64,000 nucleotides of DNA. It comes from Leptoclinus maculatus. Lineage: Eukaryota > Chordata > Actinopteri > Perciformes > Stichaeidae. Shown here in pieces: positions 1 through 12,437 of the stretch. Made by a program: the position numbers and the translations under genes. The first letter of the stretch is position 1; the number at the start of each line of letters is the position of its first letter. Location: positions 3,316,559 through 3,380,558 of the forward strand of contig JAVDOI010000013.1 of the NCBI GenBank assembly GCA_032191485.1, given 5' to 3'. The notes beneath the pieces were generated by a model that was given only the letters and a program-made list of their open reading frames with translations, was not told the DNA's origin and did not search any database.

Positions 1-488
1 TTAGGTTGAGGATGGAGGGGTTGAAGTCATGGATATATGACACATTCACCGTGTGCCCCGATGACCCAAAATCTGCAGAAAGATACGAGCAGAAAGACCC
101 TTCTGTCCAGTTAAAAGCACATCAGCCTGATTCCACAACTGTTAATGTTGTTAGCGTGATGTTAGAAGACAATCCCATTTTTTATAAACCTTTGTAATCA
201 CATTTAAAATGCTGCCCCCCCCTTCCCTCTGATCAGGCCCACAGTTTGTTCACCAATCAAAGGGGAATCAGCTCGTTCCCTCGAGCGTAGTAGCAGGCTG
301 GGGGAACATGCAAGCGCGCTTGCACAAACAGCAATAACATGATAAACTTACCACACCGACAACTTCCTGAAACTCAAAGAGAACGCCGGTCACAAGGACT
401 ACAATCCAACGTCAATACCGTAAAACACCGTGTTGGGCTATTTTTGTGTTTGTGGAGGTGCTTGGCATTTTGAATTTCCTTATCTTAC
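1..488. other. Probable last visible mastl intron; no supported exon
   Basis: The mastl exon to the right ends at 489 with a good donor, in phase 1, and the kinase still lacks the segment that normally begins with the conserved Asp-Trp-Trp of the F helix. I could not find that segment on the minus strand here, so the stretch is most simply read as intron, with the remaining exons left of the window. It holds splice-like sites (a minus-strand donor at 350-351 and a pyrimidine-rich acceptor near 80), but the segments they bound do not resemble MASTL. Confidence 0.45.
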
Positions 489-3400
489 CGTGCGGTTTTC
501 CCAACAGAAGCTCCGGAGCCAAATAGTCGGGAGTTCCCAAAATGTGTGCACCCATGACAGGCAGCGCACCCCGTCGGACGCTCTTTGGGGTCCTGAACGG
601 GGTGTGAGAGGTCGACATGGGCTGAGGAGTCTGGTGGGAGGAGGAAAGACAAGGAAATTACAAAATTAGAATTAAATACCTTTCAATAAATTACCTTTGT
701 GAGAATGAGAATGTTGGTATTTTTTTACGAGGAGTTCTACAACTGTGCAGCCGGCCCAGAACCTTCTTCTAAACGGTGTCCCTGTCTGATCACCTGATAG
801 AGCGAGCTGTTGGAGCTCGGCCTCTTCTGCACCGGTGTAGCGATGCCAGACGCAGAGTGATGAGAAGCTGCGGTGGAGACCTCCATGGTGTCGACAGAAC
901 CGACGCTAAACCGGGACACCCCCGACAGGTTGGAGCGGTTAATGGAGCTGCAGTAGCTACGGAAAGCTACGATATTCCGCGGCTTGAGGAACGAGGGCGA
1001 CTGTGCGACCTGATCGGGGAGCCGGTTGAAAAAGGAGCACTGAGAGCCGATCCGGCCAACGTTACCAAGTTTGGGTGTTTCGCTGTTGACAGCAGACGGA
1101 GTTTGTGGGAGCGAGTTAGTGATGGACGAGTCTGTATTCCCCTCTTGCTCCGCGTTCCTGTCTTTGGAACACTTGCTCGGCTTGACAGATGCCTGGCTGT
1201 CGATAGTGAGCGACGTTTCGTGCATGGACCCGTCAGAGTCGAGGCTCAGGCTCCTGCAAATGTCTCTGTTCCCATCAAGTGGCGACGTGGCACTCGAATG
1301 AGACTGGTCTTTGGCTCCGTCTTCAAACACCTCCTCCAGCTCACCGAACAGGCTTTTGGCCACAACAATGGGGCTGGAGCGCTTCGGGATCCGGTCTTCA
1401 GCTAACCCGATCCCCTTGGCCATGAACTCATCCATCTGGATGGTGCAAAATGTTCCAGTGAGGCCAGTGTGAAACCTCGCCGCTTCCCCTGGAATCTCGT
1501 AGCATCTCTCATAAGCGGCGTTACTCTTCTTGGCTTGGATCTCACAAAGCTCGGGGCTTCTCTCCACGTCGGAAAATTTTCTCTTTACAGACAAGGCCGA
1601 CACACACATTTCCTCCGGAGCTGTGGCAACAGACTCCAGTTGGTTTGCATGAGGCGTCTTTTCTGCGAGATGGTCTGGATCGGGGAGAGCGCTGGTGGTC
1701 TTGTCAGAGAAGCCAAACATGTCCAGCTTTAAGGCCATGTTTGGCTGTTTAGGCCCTTTGGACTCAGAATGACTTCTCCCCTTCTGTTCATTAGGATGTT
1801 CATTTTCTTTCTGAAGACGAAAGATAAAAAGGAAAATGAATGTCACCTAATGAAGGCATATCATCAGCATCCAATCCAATTTGATCTGCTTACATCTACA
1901 CTAAAAACATCACTAAAGCATCTGCAATGAGGAACTATTTTAAACTACACAATAAAATGAAGATTTGGAGGTGACTCCCCTAATCAAAACATAACATTGT
2001 TTAATGGACTGTAAATGACATAAAGTTATAGGTTTAAGACCACTGACCTCCTCACACTCCCACAGTGGACTGATGCCACCTTCAGTGTCGGTGGTGCTGC
2101 CTGCACTCATCGTCTCAAACCTCTTCCTGGTCTTCAGCAGCGAGGGGGTCAGGCTTTTAGCCAGGCTGTGAGGGCTGAACATCATATTGTTGGATCCTAT
2201 AGAGACAAAACAGACACACTGTTTCAACACACTCTCATTGCCAAGATCTCACCATGAGTCAATGCTACGCACACGCCTTTTATAAAAACCAGTTGTTGCG
2301 TAACCAGTCATTCCACAACGATAATTAATGGGCGGAGAGAAAAAAAAAAAGCCAAGATGTGCATCTCTTGATTAACTATAATGACCTGCTTTCCAAGGAA
2401 CCGGAGAGTACTGCTGATCTTTCTTCCTCATCAAGGGAGAACCAAGAGAGCTATTCCTGTGTTTCATTTTGCCACAGGACATGGGACTGGACACAGCGGA
2501 TGCGCTGCAGTGACGCTTGCTTTCTCCTGCAGGTGAATTCTGTGTTTGATTAAAACAAAAAGAAAGAGTCATTATTCAACACCCACTATGCATAAAGCAT
2601 GCATTTCACCAGGCAATATTATATTAATTCACTTACAAAACCAATGGTGCTGATTAAGGAGAGGACTTGACCCGGGGTGCGGAAGTAATCTTGTCTTGGT
2701 TTAGCCAAAGATGGAGTAGTAAGGATGTCCATGAGACTCAGCTCTGATAGAGATGAAATAAAGGAAATGTTACTGACATTACAAGCGGGGATGCTCACAA
2801 TGTGTTCAAGTGTCCAGCTGGTGGGACTCATACCGTGGTCAAGCTTGACTTTAGAGAGGCCGAAGTCGGTCAGTTTGATGTGACCTTTGTTGCATATAAG
2901 CATGTTGTCTGGCTTCAAGTCCCTGAAAACAAAAAGGACATTTCCAGGTCACACAATATATCTCACCAGGCGGATAAATCAGTATTATACACATGAACTG
3001 ACATTAAGTTGTACCTGTGGATTATACCATGGCGGTGGAGGTAGTCCAAAGCCAATGCAACCTCTGAAAGGTATTTCACAGACATATCCTGGTCGAAGTA
3101 CCCAAAGATGTGAAGCAGAGATTTGACATCTCCACCAATGAGGTATTCCATCACCTGTAAGTCACATACAAATTAAACTTAAGTAGGTTACTTTAGATGG
3201 GTTGTGTGCAAATGTCATTATTTGGTTACCAGGTAGATCTTGGTGGCTGTCTGAAGGGAGTAGAACAGGTGAACCACGAAGGGGCTTTTGCTCAAAGCAA
3301 GGGCATCTCTCTCTGCCTTCATCTGGCCCGTCATATTTTTGTCCACCATGTCTGCTTTCTTCATCATCTAAAGAAAAGAAAATATATATATAGAGAGAGA

Positions 3401-3628
3401 GTAATTTAAACTATAATGAGCATCATGGATTCATAGTAGTCAAAGTCCAAATAAACTCACCTTAATGGCATATAATCGCTCATTGCACTTCTTCCGTGCA
3501 AGGTAGACTTTGCCAAAAGCACCGCGGCTGATGGGCTTCAAAACGGTGAAATCCTCGATTGAAGGCGGTTTAGGAACCTCCACCGACTTATTATTTGTGC
3601 CGGAGTCGTGCTTTTCATCGGCATCCAT
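489..3628 (-). CDS. mastl: MASTL / Greatwall serine-threonine kinase, C-terminus missing from the window
   Basis: MASTL is the mitotic AGC-family kinase that phosphorylates ENSA/ARPP19 and so inhibits PP2A-B55. Coding exons on the minus strand are 3461-3628, 3230-3367, 3015-3154, 2834-2922, 2637-2743, 2386-2539, 2048-2196, 794-1810 and 489-630. Frame is kept across every junction, giving about 701 codons. The N-lobe shows the glycine-loop motif SRGAFGKVYLARK and the VAIK-type lysine (YAIKV). HRDLKPDN is rebuilt across the 3015/2922 junction, and LTDFGLSKV follows. A long low-conservation insert (mostly the 1-kb exon) then separates DFG from the APE-type segment GTPDYLAPELLLG in the last exon; this split activation segment is the Greatwall hallmark. 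The final 120-130 residues (DWW onward, AGC tail) are not seen and probably lie beyond base 1. The start is the ATG at 3628, in frame with the kinase domain. The exon ending at 2386 uses a weak GTCATT donor, but frame supports it. Confidence 0.93.
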
Positions 3629-4096
3629 TTTATTAATAGGAGTTTGTCAATTGAGGAATTGGGTTGCGTCTGCAACAGCCAGCTAGCTCAGAGTAAACAC
3701 TTGCATGTTAAAACAACAATCTCAGGTTTGTTTTTAAATTTTTGAATTCGCTGCTCTTGTGGGGTCCTCTGACGTCCGTTCGATTTAGTTGTTCAACTAC
3801 TTGCCTGTGTGAAAGTCATACAATTATCTTGATGTGGGCTGTAATTAAGTGCCGGTTATTCATTGTATACGTCGAATTGCTGAATGTATTAACATGTATC
3901 AAAATAAGGTAGCTAGTGTACAAAGATATTGTGTATTATGTCTGTATTTATTTTTTTGTATTATATATTTTTTTGTTTTGTTTTTTGTTTTGCTCCAAGC
4001 TGCTGTAACATTGACATTTCCCGCTGAGATTTATCAAATACTCTATATATATCTGTCTTTATATTTTGATATTTTAATTTTGATCAGGCAGTAAGG

Positions 4097-4098
<2 letters not shown>

Positions 4099-4129
<31 letters not shown>
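4099..4129. repeat. (CA)n microsatellite
   Basis: About 15 uninterrupted CA dinucleotides lie inside the mastl/yme1l1 intergenic region. Confidence 0.95.
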
Positions 4130-4131
<2 letters not shown>

Positions 4132-4336
4132 AGAAGTAGCTAAACATATAAATTGTGTAACAGTCAAGCTTATTATCCCTGTAGGATAAATAACGGAACA
4201 ATTTAAATAAGTAATGATAGTAATATTTCTGTCAAACATCTTTTTTATTCATCTGATTTTAATAAACTTTGGCTGTTTGGGGTCCACAAAGGGACGATGT
4301 AATGACGCAAGATGCACCCGGTAGTAAATCCCGACA

Positions 4337-4344
4337 TGACGTCA
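4337..4344. promoter_or_regulatory. Consensus CRE (TGACGTCA)
   Basis: The palindromic full CRE reads identically on both strands. Full CREs near transcription starts are bound by CREB/ATF factors. Its position between the divergent genes suggests a role in one or both promoters, but occupancy is inferred only. Confidence 0.55.
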
Positions 4345-4534
4345 TATTGTAGTCCATTTGACCCTCAGATGCCGGAGAATCCATTTGCAGTTTGCTAGCT
4401 AACGTTAATCTTCTGAAAGTTGTGTAACAAGGAAAACAAAAAGGACACCCCGCTCCTAGGAGGACTCGTTCTATAGAGGGACTATCTCCTCACACAGCAA
4501 ACATCCTTCCAAGCTCCTAAATTTGAATTTAATA

Positions 4535-7500
4535 ATGTTTTCACTGTCAACGTCGTTTCAGCCACAGCAGGTAAGCCTGACTGGATAGCAGATTGTTTTA
4601 TTAAGCTAGCTAATGTGTATTCTTCTGTCAACGCAGTTAGAAAGTCAGCGGTGTACGGGAAGTAATGTTGTGGGAGAAGTTATAGCAATAACGATCTCTG
4701 TCTGTCGTTGTGTGTGTGTATATATATTATATCTTCTGTTGTGGTCAATGACAACCTAGCTCGGCTAACGTTAGCATTAACAAGTCAACGGTCGATCTCT
4801 TCATAAGCAGCCTACGCGTACGTCACGTTATCATAGTGAAGTGTTTCAGAGCACGTGCCGGGATTTTTTTACCTGATCTCATATGTTTAGGTTTAAAGTG
4901 AATTAAAGGTTGTTGTTTTCAAAGAGTTCAGGTTACGTAACTGTCACACGTCTGACGTATGTGCACTGCTGTAAGCGTCCTGGCTGGAAGACTTACATGA
5001 AATAAACATCAACTTATGCGAGTGTTGAGTCCATACAGTGACAGAAGGACCCCATCAAGACTGTTCCTCCTCTTTGTTTACCTTTGTTTCCAGATGATAG
5101 TGCCCATCAGCCAGCTCATCAATGCCCTCCACTCTCTGAAGAACTCGGCCACAGCTTCAGTCCAGACGCTGCACAAAGACTACATTCCAGAGCACAGTTC
5201 CTATCTTAAAGAGGTGAGACACGGATGCATGATCTCATGAGGGTACAAGAAGTATTTCAATGTTTTACCCTATTGTTCAGTTCACTGGTTACTTTGGAGA
5301 ACATACAGTAAACAATAGCTCTGTAACAATAACATGGAATTTGTCTTACCTGTTCGGAAGCTTACATGTTGATTTAACACATTAAGACAAATCCCTAATG
5401 AGTGAATCATTATTATCATTATTCATACAAGAATCCTCTAAAAAAGTGGAAAGGATTCATGTAGCTCTTCACCAATACCATCATCCTTAAAACACACAGT
5501 AATAACCATAAAAGTATTGTACTGATAAGATGTTTTTTTTACATTTTACACGAGCTAAGAAAGTTATTCTTAAGCCTAGCATTACCGGCCACATTGTCAT
5601 GTTCAAACAAACACATCCTGTGCAATATATCTGTCCATAAGTATATAATAGCACATAACAGTGAGGAGGATGTCTAAGCTTTTTAAATGCCATGCACATG
5701 CAATTATTGTCTCAGAAAGGTTTAGATAACCACTACTTTTGCCGTCCTCTCTCCGCAGCCCAGTGTGAGTCTGAGGGATCTGGGCCTGTCAGAGATCCGG
5801 GTGAGTCAGCTGGATGAGCTGGTCAGCAGGTTGTTGCCTCTACCGGGACCCGAAGAACCTCCTGTGGTTTCCTCCGTGTGGAAGTCGAGTCACGTTTCTG
5901 CCGACAGCTTCTTTCACAACAAGCACGGTGAGCAGCTTTCTCAGATAATCTTACTCCTATGAAAAATTGTACACATTTGTCAATATATTCTATCATGTAA
6001 TTATGTAAACAAACCCTTTTTTTTTTTTTTTGTCTGACAGGGTTTTCACACAGGAGGTTGGGAGTGTTTGGCTCCCATTTATTGCACAGACAATACCACA
6101 GTCCTCTAAGAGAAGCTTGCTCAGAGCTACAATTCTTGCCCAGTAAGACCCCGACTTTAAACTGTGTGTAAGTTATCTATGTGTATTAAAAGCTTGACAT
6201 TTTAGGGTAATGTTGATCGGCGTGTGTCTCTATTTGTAGTATGGGTCCAGAGTCGGGGTTTCAAGACACTCCAATCAAAGACCAGACGGACAAGGTCTAG
6301 TTATGACGGTCCGGTGGAGTCTGAGGCCTACATGCCATCCTTCATGAAGGTCAGCGATACTGTCGGGACCCATTGAAAGGCGCTCTGTGTTAGCACAATA
6401 ATTAGGGGTGGGTTAGGAAGTGAAAAGGGCGGATTTTTGACCAACCAACTGTGTTTCCCCTCACAGGGATTTCTTCAGAGGGAAAAGGTACCAGAAGCAC
6501 AGTCACTGGACCAACTGACGAAACAACAGAACCTTCCTGTTAACCAGCAGGAAGCCTTCAAGACAGGTTTCACTGAGGGGTTCATGAAGTCTCAGGCCTT
6601 CACTCAGAGAACACAAGGCACGAGGCTCACTTACTTAACCATCGGGCTCTACACTTATATTTTAGGAAGAAAGGGAACCTCATAATGAAAGGGTTCCCTG
6701 GTGGTCAGTGGAACAGTTGCACCGGGTTTTCTTTGGGTGGCTGAGTTAAAACCAAAGGGAGGTCCTATGATTGACATGAAGCACTAATATGTGTGCTCTC
6801 GTTTTACAGACTCGCTGAGGAGAACCAGGTTGATCCTGTTGGTCCTTCTACTTCTTGGTATTTACGGCTTATCAAGAACCCCGTTTCTCTCGGGTAAAGG
6901 CTCCTTTTCTGATGCTGGTTTGTTTCAGTTTTTATTCTCTCCCATGCTTGCAAATCACCTCACGACCCCACATGCACCCTGCAAAGAGATCAAAGCCTCT
7001 CCGTGTTTTGCTTGAGCCCGTTTACAGCTGATTTTAATGTGTACCTTTTTAAGGTAATCCCTTACAGTAGCTGATAAGATATGAGGTCTCTCTTGCGGTG
7101 TGCATGTAGAGTTTGACTGATTACTCTGCTGTGTAGTAATACTTGAATATCTATTTCAACTATGGATGTTTTTATGGATATATTTGAGTACATTTGGATC
7201 TTCGTATTGACATTTGTGCCACAGTAAGGATATTGTAACCAACAGTTATAGTCTGTCACTGTAAAGTGGAAGGTTTATCCGGCGTACTCGCACTGATCCG
7301 GGTGTGTTTTGGGATTTAACAGTGAGGTTCCGCACCACATCTGGTCTCGACTCGGCGGTCGACCCCATCCAGGCGAAGAATGTGACATTTGAGAATGTCA
7401 AAGGCGTGGAGGAGGCAAAGAATGAATTGCAAGAAGTCGTCGACTTTCTCAAGAACCCCCAGAAATTCACTGTTCTGGGTGGAAAGCTGCCTAAAGGTAT

Positions 7501-10500
7501 TGTATGTTTTCTCCACATGTGTCAGTTCTTCTGTTGTTAATTGTGCAGGAAATGAAGGCGTAAATTGGTGGTGTCCTATATGTTTTGATTTGTTGTTATT
7601 TTATGCTAATTTGCTCCCTCTGTTGTCCTCTCAGGGATCCTCCTGGTCGGTCCACCAGGCACAGGAAAGACTCTGTTGGCCCGGGCCGTGGCCGGAGAGG
7701 CCGACGTGCCTTTCTACTACGCCTCCGGATCAGAGTTTGATGAGATGTTCGTGGGCGTCGGTGCGAGTCGAATCAGGAACCTTTTCAGTAAGTTTGCTGA
7801 ACGTGAGGAAAAATGGGAGTGACCAGTTGAAGGTGTATCCAAACAACTACAATCCTGTTCTTCTTCTTTTGTGGTTTGCAGAAGAGGCGAAAGGTAATGC
7901 TCCCTGTGTCATCTTCATCGATGAGTTGGACAGCGTCGGCGGGAAGAGAATCGAGTCTCCGATGCATCCCTATTCTAGACAAACCATCAACCAGCTGCTG
8001 GCTGAAATGGACGGGTCAGTTTTCTGCCTTTTTTAAAACTACAGAGTGTAAAAAAGAGAATGTGGCGGTCAAGAAGTTTCACTTCTTCCACTCAATGTTT
8101 TGTATTTTACAGGTTTAAACCAAATGAAGGAGTCATCGTTATTGGTGCTACAAACTTTGCAGAGGCTTTGGATAAGTATGTCTACTTCCATATAATTCTA
8201 CTGGAACCATTTCATGCAAACAAATAACAAAAAATACTCTGTGTATATGTATACTATCGACTACACTTAGACAACAACTTTAAAGTCATACAATCATGTG
8301 AAGTGAATTAAAATGTGCTCGGCAGTGGTACGATTTCTCATAGTTGCTTCGAATGATTCAAACCCTAGATTTAGTTTCAGTATCTAAAAACATACTTCAT
8401 ACTCTTCAAAACTCATCATATCTAATATAAAATAATAGATTCGAAGCAGTAAAGTCGTGTCATTTAGCAGAACGGAAGAGTCTATGTGCTGTGAATCTTA
8501 ATACTACTTTGCTGCTACTTTCCAGCGCTCTGGTGAGGCCAGGGAGGTTTGACATGCACGTTACTGTCCCTCGCCCCGATGTGAAAGGACGCACGGAAAT
8601 TCTCAAATTGTACCTCTCCAAGATCAAAATGGACCCTGGTAGGTCTCAGACATCGCACGTTAGCTTTCTTATCCATTAAAACCTTTTTAAGAGCAATCGG
8701 AGCTGTAAACCTGTGAGAAAACCTTTGTTTGCCACGTCTGTAAAGGACAGCGTTGTCTCCTGATCACTGGTCACTTCTTCTATTGTGTTTCCCTTTTCAC
8801 AGCCGTGGATGCGTCGATTATTGCCCGGGGCACAGTGGGCTTCACCGGGGCCGAGCTGGAGAACCTGGTGAACCAGGCCGCCCTGAAGGCGGCCGTGGAC
8901 GAGAAAGACATGGTCTCAATGAAGGACCTGGAGTTCGCTAAGGACAAGATCATCATGGGTGAATATACACAACACCAGGTTTAGATCTGCTCTGCACCTC
9001 CTCGTTAGGAGACGAGAAGGATGTCAGAAAACAAGGATGGGAGTAGAGTGTTTTAAACTCTTTTATTTCTGTCCTCGTCCCACCAGGCCCCGAGAGGAGG
9101 AGTGTTGAAATCGACAAGAAGAACAAGACCATCACAGCCTACCACGAGTCCGGCCACGCCATTGTTGCCTTTTACACCAAAGATGCAATGCCCATCAACA
9201 AGGCCACGATCATGCCTAGAGGCCCAACTCTCGGCCATGTGAGCTCTTGTTATTTCTCACACTCCTTACCGGTAACGTTTGTGTCACTAAACCTCCGGCT
9301 GATCCCTCCTGCCCTCGTCTCTGTCCTCTAGGTGTCCATGCTCCCAGAGAACGACCGCTGGAGTGAGACGAGAGCCCAGCTGCTGGCTCAGATGGACGTC
9401 AGTATGGGCGGTCGAGTAGCAGAGGAGCTCATCTTTGGAGACGAATTCATCACCACTGGTGCGTGAATACAATACTGTGTCAGTCCTGTAATATAAAATA
9501 CTTGATCTACTCTATTGTATATCATTTTAAAAGTGTCTCAGAGCTGTGTATGTACCACAAAATACACATGTTGACAGATTAGTATCGTGAAGATGAATAC
9601 ACTATCTTCATTGTTTCTGCTGATGTAAAACAAAGACTTTCTTCACAACTTTGATGACATTACATTGAGTATAGTACGTGTCTGATAGTCGTTTGTGATG
9701 TAGCATTAGTCTCAATCTCCTCCTGTTATTGTGCGTTTCAGGAGCCTCCAGTGACTTCGATGGAGCCACCAAAATAGCAAAGATGATGGTGACCAGGTTC
9801 GGCATGAGTGACAAGGTAACCTTTTAATTTGTACGGGTAATGAGGGAACATCGTGATCCTCTCCACTGACGTAGAAGACACAGTTCTTCACTAAACAGTG
9901 CTGTTCTCAGGGCCTTTATTGCTGCGGGGTGTGACCTTTTGTTTACAGTACATTCAAGTGTTTGCACAAAGCCACTTGCAAAATCTAAATGTTTGATGCG
10001 TGTCATCAGAGGACTGGGACACTGATGTATTGTTGAGTTGGAATGAAAACCTGCAGTCTTAACATTAGTGTAACCCATAATTACACCTAAGTCTGGACTC
10101 GGCTTATAATGATCAGTGACTAATGCTTGAGAAGGTCTATTGTTCGTTCAACCTAAAGGGTGTAATTTGGGTTTCGTTGCAGCTTGGTGTGATGACCTAC
10201 GGTGACGTGACCAAGCAGAGCCCCGAGACGCAAGCTATCATCGAACAGGAAATCAGGGCGTTGCTGAATGTGAGTGTTCCCGCAGCGCGCTCTCAAATTG
10301 ACTTTAATTTTCCCTTATTTATCGATTTCTTACTCCCCGATCTTCCTCTTCCATCCAGGACTCGTATGAACGTGCCAGAAACATCCTGAAGACTTACAGC
10401 AACGAGCACAAGAAGCTAGCGGACGCCCTGCTGGCACATGAAACTCTGGATGCCAAAGAGATCAAGATGGTGCTGGAGGGCAAATCACTGGACCAGATGA

Positions 10501-10511
10501 TACCTCAGTAG
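4535..10511 (+). CDS. yme1l1: YME1L1, ATP-dependent zinc metalloprotease of the mitochondrial inner membrane (i-AAA)
   Basis: Eighteen coding exons: 4535-4570, 5094-5213, 5759-5927, 6041-6142, 6240-6349, 6467-6617, 6810-6893, 7323-7496, 7635-7787, 7882-8014, 8113-8175, 8526-8638, 8803-8958, 9087-9238, 9332-9458, 9742-9815, 10183-10269 and 10359-10511. They sum to 2157 nt, or 718 aa, close to the ~716-aa human isoform. The protein starts MFSLST like human YME1L1. It carries a hydrophobic membrane helix at about residues 235-250, Walker A GPPGTGKT (321-328), Walker B VIFIDE (376-381), the second-region-of-homology motif RPGRFD, and the zinc protease HESGH (541-545, catalytic Glu542). The enzyme forms a hexamer facing the intermembrane space and processes OPA1 and degrades TIM-complex and lipid-transfer substrates. 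The intron after 6617 begins with GC rather than GT; only that donor keeps the frame. Confidence 0.97.
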
Positions 10512-12437
10512 AGACTTTAGACTCTTGTATCATGTATATACGAAGCTGTGCAAACGACGCACGGGCCTTTTGGAGGCCTTGTATTTCATTTGTTTGTATT
10601 CCTCTTATTTTATCGATGTGAAGACGACACTGAAATAGTTTCACCCCTAATCTTTGTTTTATTTTCATTTGTCTCGCATTTCCTAGAGAGGAGACTTCTG
10701 GTTTCACAGCGATTTTTAAAGCACTCAGTGTGTAATGGGATGGAAATACATATTCTAGTAGAGTTCACGAGGGTGTTTGAGGGGCTTGTTGTCCTTTACT
10801 CTGAAGACAGATGGTTTCTGTAGTACTTTTATGCATCAGTCATATTTGGTCTCATAACAAGGTTCTCAGGCAAATGCATTTGACAAAGATCACAGTTAAT
10901 CGAGATGAGATGAATGATTTCATGTACGTCTATGTCTCATTTTAAATTTGTACAGACTGGTGAGCACCGTAGGACCTTAAAGTACCTCAATCTAGAATGT
11001 ACCATTTGGCTGTAGCAAGGTACAGGTGATACCGCTGTTCATAGTAGTTTATTGTCTCGAACTGTCTTTCAGTTGCATCGATTTTGTTTGTTCTTATTTA
11101 TTCAAGTGCCCAAAGGTGTTTTTCTTTTTCTGAAATTAGTGATAGGCCCTGGTGCCCTATTTTAAGCTCACATGTAGCTGTTAAATGAGGGGAAGTGTGT
11201 ATATATATGTGCTATGTATGCGTGTAAAAGGATTGACTTTGCTTCTGTTTGTTCCTTTTAAAAGGCCTTCTTGGAGCTCAAATAAAGGTTACCTTTTACT
11301 CATGGATGTGTTCGGTACATGACTCATTAGCCACTTCAGATCAGAAGAGTGGTTTATGTAGCTTACATGGCTAATGTGTCAGCAAACAGTCCCTTATTTA
11401 CACATGCAGCTGGGAAACATTAGCGTTCATTTGGAGATGAATGAGGTACTGTCTCAGTATTTATTTTCCTCCTGGTTCTCTGCAACTTCTCGGTGAAATA
11501 TCTGGCTTTTTAAGTTGCTAACGTCAGTCTGCTGGTAGGGGCTGTACAGATAACGCAGCTTTTTCCACTAAACAGCTGCTACTGCTGGAAATGAGGTTGA
11601 TGACAGCAGTGAGACGGAATTAAAAAAAGTTACAGGTCTTAAAACCATGAGCTGACAAACTATAAGATGCTCCTTAAAGCTGAGGGGGACGGCTAAGTTG
11701 GTTTGTCATTTAGTTACAGCCTTCAGTAATTCAGACCCTCTCACTTTATGTTAGTCTTACGCTAAAACTGTTTAAATAAATGTGTCCCCATAATCACAAG
11801 CAGAGACAGGAATTGATTTTTTTCTTTATTGAAAAATAAAATTAAAACAAGACACAAGCATTCAGACTTTTAACCCAGAACTTAGTTGAAGCACCTTTGG
11901 TAGTGATGAGTCTCAAATCTTCATGGGTAGGAGGCTTTGAACACCTGGATTTGGGGATTCTCTGCAGCTTCTCTCGAGCTCTCGTCAGTTTGGATGCTGT
12001 GTTTAAGAACTATGAAGTAAACATTTGACTATTTCCTTTCAGAGATGATGTGACCACAGGTTCCCGTTGAAATGACCACTTAGAGGACTTTGTTATCTGC
12101 CAGTGATAAGCAGACTGTAGTATACACTGTTTTCTTTTGTGGAAATAAGAACAAAAACATAGTCACTACTGCCTTTCAATGATCTTAAGTTACAATTAGA
12201 GCATTTAGTTCCAGGTGAAGGCAACTGAGATGCAACAAGGCAGAGCATTGTTGTGTCCTCTTGGCCCTTCTCATGGCACAGTGTTTAAAAAGGATGGGAG
12301 GTACAGCAGCTCCACTTCTGGCTAAAGACAGCAGCCAGGACTGAACATTAAGCTTCACTATGGAGAGGCTTACATTTTTACTTTGGCTTTTAGAATAAAG
12401 CAACCAAGACCCCGGAGCAACTTCACTACTATCTACA
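10512..12437. other. yme1l1 3' UTR and intergenic stretch before the first PKS gene
   Basis: The left part is the probable yme1l1 3' UTR, ending near the AATAAA at 11281. About 11815-12000 resembles a dispersed fish repeat (an AT-rich edge followed by a tract I have seen repeatedly in fish DNA, including an antisense open stretch), but I cannot name its family. Just before the PKS start, around 12370-12390, a pyrimidine-rich tract ending in TTTTAG looks like a splice acceptor, so the PKS gene may have an upstream untranslated exon. No coding gene was recognised. Confidence 0.5.
11281..11286 (+). terminator. Candidate yme1l1 polyadenylation signal AATAAA
   Basis: A canonical hexamer lies about 770 bases after the yme1l1 stop and is followed by T- and GT-rich sequence. 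It is the best placed signal before the first PKS gene. Confidence 0.55.

Larger units (their letters stand above)
3629..4534. promoter_or_regulatory. Bidirectional mastl/yme1l1 promoter interval
   Basis: The two start codons face away from each other with 906 bases between them, so both genes must be driven from this interval. A perfect cAMP-response element (TGACGTCA) lies at 4337-4344, nearly 200 bases upstream of the yme1l1 ATG. The half nearer mastl is AT-rich, with a (CA)n microsatellite at 4099-4129. The CRE is directly visible. Transcription starts cannot be placed, and no convincing TATA box was seen. Shared promoters of this kind are common for housekeeping gene pairs. Confidence 0.7.

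Noticed and set aside
6..352. Candidate mastl exons bounded by splice-like sites near 80 and 350
   Set aside because: The translations do not resemble the MASTL C-lobe (no Asp-Trp-Trp, no AGC tail), and one would be only about 15 bases long.
776..1405. 209-codon open frame on the plus strand
   Set aside because: It lies exactly opposite the long central mastl exon and shows no domain; it is an antisense shadow.
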